DNA from: Bufo bufo | Lineage: Eukaryota > Chordata > Amphibia > Anura > Bufonidae | DNA length: 64,000 nucleotides | Assembly: GCF_905171765.1 (NCBI RefSeq) | Contig: NC_053392.1 | Location: forward strand, 507,514,556 to 507,578,555 | Direction of reading: 5' to 3' | Part shown: positions 1-10,558 of the stretch, in pieces | How positions within the stretch are numbered: the first letter of the stretch is position 1 | How the letters are laid out: every line of letters starts with the position of its first letter | Made by a program: the position numbers and the translations under genes | The notes under the pieces: generated by a model | The model's input: only the letters and a program-made list of their open reading frames with translations | What the model was told of the DNA's origin: nothing | The model's database searches: none

Positions 1-565
1 CACGGTCTGCTAAGTACTCTTTCACCATCTTCCAAAACTTTCTCTCCTTGTGACACTAGGCTGCGCATCAGGGTGAGGTTTCTGGCAGGGTGTAATGAGA
101 GTGTTGCCTTGCCTTGTTGGAACTGCTGTGTGTTCCCCTCGTTTCACCTCCTCTGTTGCCCAAGGAACTACGTACTCTGCTGCCAGCAATGTCAGCTGGA
201 AATTTTTGGAGCAATTTTTCCACAAGGACCTTCTGGTATTGCACTATTTTGCTAGTCCTCTCCACCACAGGAATGAGAGATGAGACGTTCTCTTTGTAGT
301 GGGGGGTCGAGGAGGGTGAAAAATAGTGATGATCGAGCATGCTCGGCCAAACACCTGATCAGCTAGAGCATCTCGATGCTCGGCACATGGCGGTACTCGG
401 CCGAGTACAGCATGTGCTCGAGCGCCATGCTCGAGTCTCCTCCAATAAACATGCAGGTAGGTACTGCCCTCACTGTAATGACAGTCACCATGTTGGCTAC
501 TGGCATTACATTGATTGACTTGCCGGAACGTGCCATTGGGTGCTATATAGCACCCGTTGACGCAT
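1..565. other. Left flank outside the kinase array; hAT-like remnant
   Basis: This stretch has no counterpart in the other units; homology to the array begins near 566. From about 325 it has short GC-rich inverted repeats: CGAGCATGCTCG at 334-345, GTACTCGGCCGAGTAC at 393-408 and GGGTGCTATATAGCACCC at 538-555, all perfect. A TAGTGATGATCGAGCATGCT string near 324 resembles the ends of vertebrate hAT elements (weak inference). No convincing gene is present in 1-325; the open frames there are short and unrecognised. Confidence 0.45.
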
Positions 566-678
566 GTTCTGTCATCGACCAAATATGGGGCCTTTTCTGA
601 ACACACCATCAGCCTTTGTGATGTAATCGAGGAAATATGGTGCCTTTTCTAAACAAGTCACCAGCAATTATGATGTCA
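566..678 (-). promoter_or_regulatory. Orphan copy of the kinase promoter repeat
   Basis: This matches the repeated module found upstream of every kinase exon 1. It holds a CArG box CCAAATATGG at 579-588, a decayed second one near 632 (GGAAATATGG), and TGATGTCA-like octamers. The module should face a minus-strand exon 1 to its left, but that exon is absent, so it marks the left breakpoint of the array or a deletion. Confidence 0.55.
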
Positions 679-716
679 TTGACTGTTTTTTTTCTCTCTC
701 CTTCTCTGTATGTATG

Positions 717-780
717 TCTATCTATCTATCTATCTATCTATCATCTTTGTATATGTATATATATATATATATATGTTTAT
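717..780. repeat. TATC / TA microsatellite, unit 1
   Basis: (TCTA)n followed by (TA)n next to the promoter module. The same tract occurs in every unit (about 11150-11220, 22837-22910, 45797-45870, 56739-56810) with different lengths. Confidence 0.8.
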
Positions 781-799
781 GTTATATACACACACAATA

Positions 800-922
800 C
801 TGTACAAAAATATTAGGCAGGTGTGTGAAAAATGCTGCAGAATAAGATTAAGAAAAATAGAAGTGTTTAAATAGTTTATTTTCAGTAAAATATGAAGTGA
901 AATCTAAATCCAATCAATATTT
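800..922 (-). repeat. End of a Tc1-like fossil, unit 1 (mostly deleted)
   Basis: Matches the first 120 bp of the longer fossil in units 2-5, then jumps directly to the AT-rich tract preceding the LINE fragment. The transposase-derived part is missing. Confidence 0.6.
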
Positions 923-937
923 ATATATATGTAATAT

Positions 938-1434
938 AGATAAAGGTCGAATTTCCAAGGGTTGAGTGCTACACTTCAGGACATGAGAGCAACTATTGTC
1001 ACATAATGACATTAATGCTAAATGGGATTGCTTTAAATCTACTTTGGATAAATATATTGGTAAATACATTCAAGTACAAGCTAATAAAATTAAACCCCAC
1101 ATGGCTTGCAAATAGTGTAAAAAGGGCAATAAATGACAAAAAGAGGGCCTTTAAGAAATTCAAATCTGAGTGGTTAGCTGTAGCCTTTAAAAGAACTAAA
1201 TAAATTATGTAAGGGTGTAATAAAATCAGCTAAAATACACAATGAAATACAGGTGGCCAAAGAAAGTAAGAACAACCCCAAAAAATTCTTTAAATACATA
1301 AATGCAAAAACCCAAGGTCAGGACATGAACGGCCCCAAAATTATGATAACGGAGTGTTGGTCAATGGGGATCAAGAAAAGGCAGAGCTCCTAAATGTTTT
1401 TTTTAGCTGTGTATATACAAAAGAAGAGATGGCA
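938..1434 (+). pseudogene. CR1/L2-type LINE ORF2 fragment, unit 1
   Basis: The plus strand encodes pieces typical of the stretch between endonuclease and reverse transcriptase in CR1-like LINEs: NPTWLANSVKRAINDKKRAF at about 1099-1158, then after stops and frame changes a QEKAELLN..FFS..YTKEE segment at 1372-1428. No long frame survives. The family call rests on the recognisable EKAELLNxFF string and is moderately sure. Confidence 0.6.
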
Positions 1435-1995
1435 TCTCATGAGGGTGGCGCCACTGGTGTAAATACCTCAAATAACATATTTACCTGGCTGACTGTAGAT
1501 ATGCTCCTTAAACCCTTATGGACCAGGCCATTTGTTGCAAATCTGACCAGTGTCACTTTATGTGTGAATAACTTTAAAACGCTTTTACTTATCCAGGCCA
1601 TTCTGAGATTGTTTTTTCATCACATATTGTACTTCATGACACTGGTAAAATGGAGTCCAAAAATTTCAATTAAAAAACCTGGCTGACGTTACAAGGCTTA
1701 GAAGTTTAGAAGCAAATTTTGAAATTTTTCTGAAATTTTCCAAAACCCACTTTTTAAGGACAAGTTCAGGTCTGAAGTCACTTTGTGAGGCTTACATAAT
1801 TGAAACCACCCAAAAATGACCCCATTTGGGAAACTACACCCCTCAAGGTATTCAAAACTGATTTTACAAACTTTGTTTACCCTTTAAGTGTTCCACAAGA
1901 GTTATTGGCAAATGAATATAAAATTTCAGAATTTAAATTTTTTTGCAAATTTTCCATTTTAATCCATTTTTTCCAGTAACAAAGCAAGGGTTATA

Positions 1996-3525
1996 CACTG
2001 CGTGCAGAATTATTAGGCAAATGAGTATTTTGACCACATCATCCTCTTTATGCATGTTGTCTTACTCCAAGCTGTATAGGCTTGAAAGCCTACTACCAAT
2101 TAAGCATATTAGGTGATGTGGATCTCTGTAATGAGAAGGGGTGTGGTCTAATGACATCAACACCCTATATTTGGTGTGCATAATTATTAGGCAACTTCCT
2201 TTCCTTTGGCAAAATGGGTCAAAAGAAGGACTTGACAGGCTCAGAAAAGTCAAAAATAGTGAGATATCTTGCAGAGGGATGCAGCACTCTTAAAATTGCA
2301 AAGCTTCTGAAGCGTGATCATCGAACAATCAAGCGTTTCATTCAAAATAGTCAACAGGGTCGCAAGAAGCGTGTGGAAAAACCAAGGCGCAAAATAACTG
2401 CCCATGAACTGAGAAAAGTCAAGCGTGCAGCTGCCAAGATGCCACTTGCCACCAGTTTGGCCATATTTCAGAGCTGCAACATCACTGGAGTGCCCAAAAG
2501 CACAAGGTGTGCAATACTCTGAGACATGGCCAAGGTAAGAAAGGCTGAAAGACGACCACCACTGAACAAGACACACAAGCTGAAACGTCAAGACTGGGTT
2601 TTATGGATTGATGAAATGAGAGTGAGTCTTGATGGGCCAGATGGATGGGCCTGTGGCTGGATTGGTAAAGGGCAGAGAGCTCCAGTCCGACTCAGACGCC
2701 AGCAAGGTGGAGGTGGAGTCCTGGTTTGGGCTGGTATCATCAAAGATGAGCTTGTGGGGCCTTTTCGGGTTGAGGATGGAGTCAAGCTCAACTCCCAGTC
2801 CTACTGCCAGTTTCTGGAAGACACCTTCTTCAAGCAGTGGTACAGGAAGAAGTCTGCATCCTTCAAGAAAAACATGATTTTCATGCAGGACAATGCTCCA
2901 TCACACGCGTCCAAGTACTCCACAGCGTGGCTGGCAAGAAAGGGTATAAAAGAAGAAAATCTAATGACATGGCCTCCTTGTTCACCTGATCTGAACCCCA
3001 TTGAGAACCTGTGGTCCATCATCAAATGTGAGATTTACAAGGAGGGAAAACAGTACACCTCTCTGAACAGTGTCTGAGAGGCTGTGGTTGCTGCTGCACG
3101 CAATGTTGATGGTGAACAGATCAAAACACTGACAGAATCCATGGATGGCAGGCTTTTGAGTGTCCTTGCAAAGAAAGGTGGCTATATTGGTCACTGATTT
3201 GTTTTTGTTTTGTTTTTGAATGTCAGAAATGTATATTTGTGAATGTTGAGATGTTATATTGGTTTCACTGGTAAGAATAAATAATTGAAATGGGTATATA
3301 TTTGTTTTTTGTTAAGTTGCCTAATAATTATGCACAGTAATAGTCACCTGCACACACAGATATCCCCCTAAAATAGCTAAAACTAAAAACAAACTAAAAA
3401 CTACTTCCAAAAATATTCAGCTTTGATATTAATGAGTTTTTTGGGTTCATTGAGAACATGGTTGTTGTTCAATAATAAAATTAATCCTTAAAAATACAAC
3501 TTGCCTAATAATTCTGCACTCCCTG
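1996..3525 (+). mobile_element. Tc1/mariner-like transposon, dead copy
   Basis: 1530 bp flanked by TA (1994-1995 and 3526-3527). Units 3 and 4 preserve the empty site GGGTTATAAGCC, so both boundaries are exact. The ends are CACTGCGTGCAGAATTATTA and the inverse of CAGGGAGTGCAGAATTATTA. A second pair of internal repeats (GCATAATTATTAGGCAAC near 2178 and its inverse near 3317) gives an IR/DR arrangement. It is the same family as the intact element at 51201-52764 but inserted in the opposite orientation. Confidence 0.92.
2214..3197 (+). pseudogene. Tc1-like transposase pseudogene
   Basis: This is a broken copy of the 338-residue transposase found intact at 51530-52546. Frame is kept from ATG 2214 but interrupted by TGA at 2520-2522 (Arg codon in the intact copy) and TGA at about 3074-3076 (Trp in the intact copy). 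About 33 bp are missing near 2598, which removes a segment just before the first catalytic Asp. The QDN and SPDLNPIENLW motifs of the DDE core remain readable. The helix-turn-helix N-terminus is present. It cannot make active transposase. Confidence 0.93.
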
Positions 3526-4119
3526 TAAGCCAAACAAAACTCAATATTTATTGTCCTGATTCTGTCGTTTATAGAAACACCCCATATGTGGTCGTAAACT
3601 GCTGTATGACCAAACGGCAGGGCGCACAAGGAATGGTTTCTGGATGGCAGATTTTGATGGCCTTTCTTTTTTTACACTTTTGGAGTTTCTACTCTAGGGG
3701 TGCATCAGAGGGGGCTTCAAATGGGACATGGTGTCAAAAAACGAGTCCATCAAAAAATGCCTTCCAAAAACCATATGGCGTTCCTTTCCTTCTGCGCCCT
3801 GCGGTGTGGCCATACAGCAGTTTATGACCACATATGGGGCATTTCTGTAAACTAAAGAATAAGAGCAATAAATATTGAGTTTTGTTTGGCTGTTAACCCT
3901 TGCTTTGTTACGTGAAAAGATTGATTAAAATGGAAAATTTGCCAAAAAATAGCTATTTTGGCACCATTTTTATTTTTTATTATTTACAACGTTCATCTGA
4001 CAGGTTAGATCATGTGGTATTTTTATAGAGCAGGTTCTTACGGACGTGGCGATACTTAATATGTTTACCTTTTTTATTTATTTATGTTTTACACAATAAT
4101 ATCATTTTTGAAACAAAAA

Positions 4120-4950
4120 AAACACAGGCCAGAAACAGAAGCAGTAAGGACAGCCAGGCTATACATGAAACAGATAGGATCAGAAACAGGCACTGCCCGG
4201 CTATACATGGAACAGACAGGATGAGAAGCAATTGGGCACTACCAGGCTATACATGGAACAGACAGGATCAGATGGCAGTTGGGCACTGCCAGCCTATACA
4301 TGGAACAGACAGGATCAAAAGCGGTTAGGCACTGCCTGGCAGCAAGGGGCAACACCCAGCAAGGCACAAGACAGACAGACCACAAGCCCCACAGCTCACA
4401 GATAGAAATAGCTACATAAGAGGGCACCAGATAAACCATGCCCAGGAACAGACCAGGGAATGTTAACCCCACCAGCACCAGGAGTAACAAGAAGTATAGA
4501 ACAAACTATACAAGTTTCAGTTCACACAGTCACAGAATGCTGCAGCCAGCACGCCCAAACAACAACCAGCATACACAGGATAAATTGTAGCCAGTACGCG
4601 GTTACAGGCAGCCAGCCTAAACAACAAGGAGTGACAAAACCACACACAGCATCCATACTCAAACGCAGATCACACTCAAGGCCGCAGCTAGCACACATCA
4701 GAGAACCAGCATACATGGGAACACTCACAGCTAGTAGTACACAAAGTGCATGCAGCCAGCCTGCATGGCACCGGTGACAGGAACCACAGTGATATGGATA
4801 TGGGGAGACACACACGGGCAATAGTTCACATATAACACCGCAGCCAGCACACAGCCCCAAGCAACCAGCATCCATAGGTTTCAGAATGCAGCCAGTATGC
4901 AAGAGAGCATGCAGCCAGCCTACATAGCACAACTGTCACAGTGAACCGCA
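4120..4950. repeat. 46-bp tandem repeat and CAGCCAG-rich repeat, unit 1
   Basis: Starts with four degenerate tandem copies (42-47 bp) of a CTATACATGGAACAGACAGG motif, then about 600 bp rich in CAGCCAGCA strings. It may be the terminal region of the Penelope-like element that follows, but that is a guess. Long antisense frames here (Cys-rich or hydrophobic) come from repeat composition. Confidence 0.6.
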
Positions 4951-5220
4951 CCATGACAGCTACCTTTTTGGACAAAGTCCTCAAGGGATTTGCTAGCAAA
5001 GCTTCTTAATTTGTTAGAGATACTTCTGACTTTTTATCTAAAATGAAATGTGTGGACATAACTGAGGGCGGCCAATTAGTCTCATTTGATGTAGTGAGCC
5101 TTTATATAAGTATAGAACAGGGATTAGCAGCGATAGGGGAAGCATTATACCACTTAGAATTCACATGGGAGGTGCAGGTGCAACCAAAATCTCTGCACAC
5201 CTTATGGTTATGTACCTTTA
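4951..5220 (+). pseudogene. Penelope-like element RT fragment, unit 1
   Basis: The plus strand encodes FVRDTSDFLSKM (about 5012-5047, after an in-frame stop) followed by FDVVSLY.SIEQGL, the form taken by an early reverse transcriptase motif in Penelope-like elements. Only about 80 residues survive; the catalytic YxDD region is absent. It is followed directly by an ATCC microsatellite. The family call is from motif memory only. Confidence 0.5.
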
Positions 5221-5312
5221 TTTATCTCATCTATCCATCCCCCATCCATCCATTATTCCCAATCTATCATCTATCGATCCATTCCCAATCTATCTGTTTA
5301 TCCCCTATCTAG
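5221..5312. repeat. ATCC/ATCT microsatellite, unit 1
   Basis: Imperfect CATC/ATCT tract directly after the RT fragment. It is kept in units 2 (about 17041), 4 (about 49241) and 5 (about 60192) and lost by deletion in unit 3. Confidence 0.7.
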
Positions 5313-5712
5313 CCATCTTGGAAGCATAAAGACTTGCCCCGACCATTGTTCTGTGTGAACATGAGAAGGATATGATGCCAAATAAATAGTATAAGAATAT
5401 AACTTGCAATCAGCACGTACTAGAAAAATAACCAGAAATGCACAAATAGCTAAGAAATATTCACATGAATGCCCTCTCCTACTGGGATGGTGACAACCCC
5501 AACATGTGTTTCTGTGAAGCCCTCATTTTGTGGTGGGCCTGTATGCTTTCAAATGCCAGGGCTGAATTTCTGTCCCAATCTGGCCTTGATCTTAGCCCAT
5601 CATAATGTGAAGTCAAACCATACTTATTGTAGTTGTGTATAGATATAATAAAGACAAACTCTCTATAGATTTTAATATTTATTAATTCACGAAAGATCTT
5701 ACAATCATGTCT
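5313..5712. other. Intergenic, nothing recognised, unit 1
   Basis: Conserved between units but with no gene or named repeat I can identify. It includes an AT-rich segment near 5640-5690. Confidence 0.5.
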
Positions 5713-5950
5713 GGTAAGGGAAGGAGCTGCTTTATATCTTAGCAGCTTCCTTCTGTCACATCCAGTAGGTGAAGGAGCTGCTTTATATCTTAGCAGCTTC
5801 CTTCTGTCACATCCAGTAGGTGAAGGAGCTGCTTTATATTATAGCAGCTTCCTTCTGTCACGTCCAGTAGGTGAAGGAGCTGCTTTATATTATAGCAGCT
5901 TCCTTCTGTCACGTCCGGTAGGTGAAGGATCTGCTTTCTATCTTTGCAGG
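5713..5950. repeat. 51-bp minisatellite with hairpin units, unit 1
   Basis: About 4.5 copies of a 51-bp unit starting GTAGGTGAAGGAGCTGCTTT. Each copy holds an inverted repeat, AAGGAGCTGCT against AGCAGCTTCCTT, around a TTATAT loop. Because 51 is divisible by three, the minus strand stays open through 17-residue repeats (LLDVTEGSCYNIKQLLH). The antisense frame has no start or splice support. Confidence 0.85.
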
Positions 5951-5969
5951 TTCCTTCTGTCTCTGCCAC

Positions 5970-6190
5970 CACATTGTAGATGGTTACATAGCAAGTATGG
6001 CTGAAAGAAGTCCTTCAATTTCAACCTTTAATTACTTGCTATGATGATCCAGAGGAAGGCGAAAAACCCCTGAGGAATATTAGTTGTCCTCATATAAGGG
6101 GAAAAAATTCCTCCCTGACCCCAAATATGGCGATCGGAATGAAACCCTGGATTGTTGGTGCTCCAATCTACGTGGATGTTCAGTGGTGGA
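5970..6190. repeat. Degenerate LINE/SINE-like block, unit 1
   Basis: Contains GGTTACATAGCAAGTATGGC and GATCCAGAGGAAGGCGAAAA strings that resemble a widespread vertebrate CR1/L2-related repeat. No frame remains. Present in all units. Family assignment is tentative. Confidence 0.35.
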
Positions 6191-6817
6191 CATTCGGTAG
6201 GTTTGTCAAATCCGGTTAAAGGGAAAGTCCGGTTGAGTTGTCTTGTCCGGTGTTTGCTGTAAGAAGACAGATATACATGTCTGGGTCAGTATCTGATAGA
6301 ATAAACACTTTCCACATCATGTAATCTTTACAAGGACAGTTAGATCTTCACATTAAATGTCCTATTACACTGCCTCATCGTGACAGTTGTATTTGGAAGG
6401 TTGTGCTGGATCCTGTGAAATTAGTACGGGCAGTGCAAGCGCCGATGGAGGAGAACATATCAATTGGTGCTTGGTTACACCGTCCTGATTACACAGGACA
6501 ATGCAAACAGGATGCTGGAGGAGCGACTGCTACCGGCTATTCATTATCAGCAGCACAACCCTGATTACACAGAGAGATGTGCTGCCGATAATCGACCGTC
6601 TTATATTCTGATAAAAGATGCCCATCGACCGATGAACAAGCAAATGCTTGTTGATTGGCTGCTCGATTATACAAGTTAATTATCCTGTGAAGACTACAAA
6701 CCAATAATTGTGGGGTCTAATAGGGGCTTTATTCTGTAGACCTGGTGGGGCTCCTCAAGTATCACCACTACTAGTCACCCAAGGATAGTTATAGCTTGGT
6801 TGGATATAAATAGTCTC
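6191..6817. repeat. Unclassified interspersed block, unit 1
   Basis: The central part (about 6440-6670), with CGACCGATGAACAAGCAAAT and GCTGCTCGATTATACAAG, has the look of a MITE internal region. I see no clean ends. The 71-residue plus-strand frame is not a convincing gene. The block recurs in all units. Confidence 0.3.
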
Positions 6818-7092
6818 AGGGTGCATTCTCACGACTGTATGTATTTTGTGGTCCTCAAAAAATACGGATGCGTGTTGCATCGTTTTTTTTGCAGATACAT
6901 TATAATAATGCCTATTCTTGTCCGCAAAAATGGACCAGAATAAGACTTGTTCTATATTTTTTGTGGGATTGTGAAATAAATATACGGATGCTGTCCACAT
7001 TTTTCAGACCCATTGCAATGAATGAGTCTGCATCCAATCTGCAAAATTTAGATCCGATGCGGACCAAAAATATGGTCGTGTGACTTGGGCCT
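6818..7092. mobile_element. MITE-like element, unit 1
   Basis: About 275 bp with inverted ends: AGGGTGCATTCTCACGAC at the left and, inverted, AGGCCCAAGTCACACGAC at the right. No coding capacity. No target duplication could be assigned because the other units share the insertion. Confidence 0.5.
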
Positions 7093-7547
7093 AATTCTTT
7101 TTAACCACTAAATGGATGGAAGTAAATATTAGGCTAAAAGACAAAACGACTATGATCACACAATCCCTAGTCACTTACTAAAGTTGCACATTTATCTTTG
7201 GCGCAGCCTTCATGTGTCTTGATAGTTACCCCCCTATAGTTACACAGCAATAATAACACTATGGATCTCACAAGGTGTTATACTTACATTGTCATATTGG
7301 AATGGTGGGTGGTTTACGCGGTGTTATGTGGACAGCAAAATAGATCTAATGAGAAATGATGGTGGTAAGCTGGAGGTCACAGGCCGTAATGAAGACATTG
7401 TGATAAGCAGAATCCTCTATGAAAAAAGAGATAAAGCATGAGTCAATTTGTTTCTAATGTCGATTGACCATCTATGAGAGATATAACAATTGCCTTCTCA
7501 GTTGACATGAAATCTTTAGGGGAATGTCTTCTCTTCACTCCATACTC
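7093..7547. other. Region downstream of kinase 1, nothing recognised
   Basis: Shared by units 1, 2, 4 and 5. It would be intron or intergenic on the kinase strand if the donor at 7549/7550 is used. The short plus-strand frames are not convincing. Confidence 0.4.
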
Positions 7548-7556
7548 ACCTGGTAT
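7541..7556 (-). promoter_or_regulatory. Consensus 5-prime splice site past the kinase stop, unit 1
   Basis: The minus strand reads CAG|GTGAGTATGG, a full match to the donor consensus, with the exon side starting at 7550. It lies about 177 nt beyond the kinase stop codon (7727-7729). The same site is at 19233-19235, 53134-53136 and 62501-62503. Unit 3 has lost it by deletion. Confidence 0.6.
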
Positions 7557-9185
7557 GGTAGCATCTACTGGTATTATTGCTGCCAGGGCTGCCTTCTACA
7601 GGAGCTGCTTCATGGTGACAGGTACAGTAGATTGTGGAATTCAGAGATGGAGAATATTGATGGATTTCATAGGCTCTTCTGGTTTGACTTAGTCATCCAC
7701 CAGCTTTGTCCACAGACCAGTTACTTTTATTTCTTACTGAATGGCCTCTTAGAAAATAGTTTGGCCATCCAAGTTTGGTTCTGCATGATGACAGGATGAT
7801 ATTGTCTTGACCACTCCGGACATACAAAGCTAAACTGATTGAAGATCTTCTGGTGTTTAGATCTTATTTTGTTTGGCGATTCAGCATAGTCCAGAGTTTG
7901 GTTCATATTAAGGTCAATAGGAGCTGCCATCATGGTCGCTGGTGGTGCCATTCTTCTGGCTTCTACATCTTCCCAACTGATGTCTGCAAGAAATGGATGG
8001 TTTTTTTATGTCTCCCTTCACTCCTAGCCGCTGGAACTGATTTTTACACAGCAGCCCTTGTAAGAGGTTGTTTACTTCAGGAGTCAGAGACTCTCGGGAG
8101 ACTGGAGGACAGTTGAGGACAGAATGCTCAATTTCTATTTGATGTTTTCCAGGAAAAGGAGCCTTTCTTGTGTAGAGTTTGTACAGAATCACGCCAATTG
8201 GAAAATAATCTACCCCTCGTCCATGTGAGTGGCCGTTCACCAGTTCTGGGGCTGCGAATCCTGGTGTACCTATGCACCTCTTTGAGGGACCCTGATGCAC
8301 ACCCATTGCTGCCATGCCAAAGTCTGTTATTTTGACATGGCCGTCTACTGTCAGAAGGATGTTTAGTGGCTTTAGGTCCCTGTGTAGAATGTCTTTGTTG
8401 TGCAGGAACTCTGTGCCACAGACCACTTCTGCCAAGATGAATCGTATGGTGGCAGTATCAAGAGGAAAGATCTTTCTCATAAAAACAAATAGGTCCCCTC
8501 TGGTGGCCAATTCCATTACATAATAGACAAAGTTTCGGGTGTGGAAGGCGGCCAGGCCATGAATTAGATAAGGACTCTGGTGGGATAGTTGTAGGATATG
8601 GCGTTCTACCAAACTGTATCCACGCTCCGTAAAATCCTGTTTATCCGCCACTTTAATGGCAACACATTCCTGGCGGATGACATCTCTTGCCAAGTAGACT
8701 TGACCAAAGCTTCCTGCTCCCAGTTTCTGATGGAAAGTGAAGGACTGTAATGAAAGGGGTACTGTGGCAGGTGTTTTCTTGCCAGACTGGTCAGGTTCCT
8801 CCAGACAGTTGCCAGTTTTCTGTTGATGGCTACTGCTGCTCTGAGATGTTTTGGTAGATCTGCTGAGCTCCTCAGGTTTCTCCCGTTCTAGAGAGCTGCT
8901 ATTATTGCTTGACTTTTCAGATCCATCATCTTTTCTCTTATCACTGACCTTCATGCTTTTATTTTCCCCTTTATCGTCCTCCTTTTTCTTCCCTTTAGTT
9001 GACACTTTGGCTGTTTGCAGAAAAGAAAGAAATAATTTATGTAGAATTTTATACAAGTAAAACCCACATCAAAACATGTTCATATATAATCATCCATGAA
9101 ACCTAAAACCTACATTATATTCTGCACAGGATAAAACCCTAAATAAAAACCGAAATACCAATCTGAGGCCTATGTGTTTCTATGA

Positions 9186-9480
9186 TTAGAGACAAATGGG
9201 GTCATTTACTAAGACTGGCGTTTCAGACACCAGTCCGACTTGAGCCCAAAGATCCCAGTGTAGCGGGGCTGCCCTAGGAATGAATGGGATCACAGCACGA
9301 CTCGCACGTTTGTTGCGACCACCATGCACCGAATTTTGAAATTCACATGTTGTAGCAAACATATGAGTCACACTGTAACCCCATTCATTCCTATGGTAGC
9401 CCTGCTCTCTGCAAATCTTGGGCACCAAGCCGGCACACATCACTTGTCTTGCTAAAAATCGCCGCGTAGACGTACTCTAA
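9186..9480. repeat. MITE/SINE-like block in intron 2, unit 1
   Basis: Intron 2 (9011-9669) includes GGGTCATTTACTAAGACTGG and a short inverted motif around CTGGCGTTTCAGACACCAG. It recurs in intron 2 of every complete gene. Family unknown. Confidence 0.35.
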
Positions 9481-9669
9481 AAGCTATAATTCTTTTTATT
9501 CAGAGAGTTGCTCTGGATCTCATTCCCGTATATGCCATGAGCTACCTGGAACATACACTAAATAATACCTCAGGCATTGTGTGAATGCACCCTAACTCTG
9601 TGTAACCTATAAAGGTTCTGAACTATTCCCATGAACATTTCCAAATCCAGATGTTTCATTATTTCCTAC

Positions 9670-10179
9670 CTCTGATGTGACTGGGTCCTAGGATTTCACA
9701 AGGACTTTGTTCTTTGATGGGACTTGTCCTCTTCCATTTAAACCCAGCAATCCTCGCCCATGATTTCTGTAGGCGGTTTAAGAACAGGCTTTTTTGGCTT
9801 TTCTTGTCTCTCTGTGCATTCTCCTGTCCCTCCTCTCCATCTTTCTTGTTATTTCCATCCTCATTTTGCAGTTCTTCTCCATCCTGTCCACCATAGTACT
9901 GGACGTACAGATCTTCCATCCTGTGGATCAGGTCATGAATCTGATGGTATTCCGCTAGCATTTCAGCTTCATATTGTTGTTCTTTATCCTGTCCACCATA
10001 GTACTGGATGTAGAGTTCTTCCATGTTGTGGATCAGGTCATGAATCTGATGGTATTCTGCTAGCATTTCCTGTTCCACTAAATTGTCTGTCACCAGTTCT
10101 GTCTCCTTGTAATCAGCCATGATGATCTGATTTACCTCCGTTTGGTCCATCTTTTCCTTCTCTTTTGGTGGAATGTCAA
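9670..10179 (-). CDS. Kinase gene 1, exon 2
   Basis: 510 bp, phase 1 at both ends, between acceptor TTTGTTTACAG and donor GTAGGAAAT. It encodes two consecutive copies of a roughly 35-residue repeat (EMLAEYHQIHDLIH..ME.LY.QYYGGQD), an acidic linker, then the RLQKSWARIAG module that also occurs in exon 1. Confidence 0.85.
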
Positions 10180-10558
10180 CTGTAAACAAATATATAGATG
10201 ATAAGTAGTCACATCAGAGCCTGGAAGGCTGCTTTATATATTGGTATCATACATACTATATTCACTATGACATGTCACCATTGCTCTTTAGAAAGTGGTA
10301 CAGATGGAAAGTGAAGAAGTTGCTTGCAGCTACCAGTCAGATAGCTTTTATTATTATTTTATGGTTGTAAGAGATGAGAGCTGGAATCTGGTTGGTTGCT
10401 ATAGACAACTCGTCCACTTTTCTCCACTTTTGATAATTCCCTCACTATTTCTATAAATTTGTATCTATAGCATTGGGATCATTTTGTCAGTAACATGGGG
10501 TACTATAATAATGACCATACCGTTGTATTATATAAGAAGGTACACGATGTCCTCCTAC

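Larger units (their letters stand above)
1502..4115. repeat. piggyBac-like element remnant, unit 1, interrupted by Tc1
   Basis: The block from ACCAGGCCATTTGTTGC to the ACACAATAATATCATTTTTG tail resembles internal parts of the complete piggyBac-like copy at 12615-15065 (for example the CCATATGTGGTC..AACTGCTGTATG and TTACGGACGTGGCGATACCTAAT strings). It is an older rearranged copy, now in inverted pieces, and contains a Tc1-like insertion. In unit 1 the left arm of the palindrome seen in the other units is missing at about 3675. Confidence 0.55.

Noticed and set aside
68..340. 90-residue minus-strand frame as an upstream kinase exon
   Set aside because: It has no resemblance to any kinase exon and no homologue in the other units; it lies in the non-array flank.
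4239..4490. Hydrophobic 83-residue antisense frame with signal-peptide look
   Set aside because: It is antisense to the 46-bp tandem repeat and recurs only as part of that repeat.
4522..4932. Cys-rich 136-residue antisense frame, also open in units 2, 4 and 5
   Set aside because: It arises from CAGCCAGCA-type low-complexity sequence. The units are too similar for shared openness to show selection, and no splice or start evidence exists.
5043..5312. 89-codon frame as a complete gene
   Set aside because: It is an RT fragment running into an ATCC microsatellite, without a catalytic motif.
8314..8523. 69-residue plus-strand frame conserved in all five kinase exons
   Set aside because: It is the antisense shadow of the HRD-DFG coding segment; conservation follows from the kinase.
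9760..10122. 120-residue plus-strand frame opposite exon 2
   Set aside because: It is a shadow of the repetitive exon 2, which has good splice sites and in-phase junctions on the minus strand.
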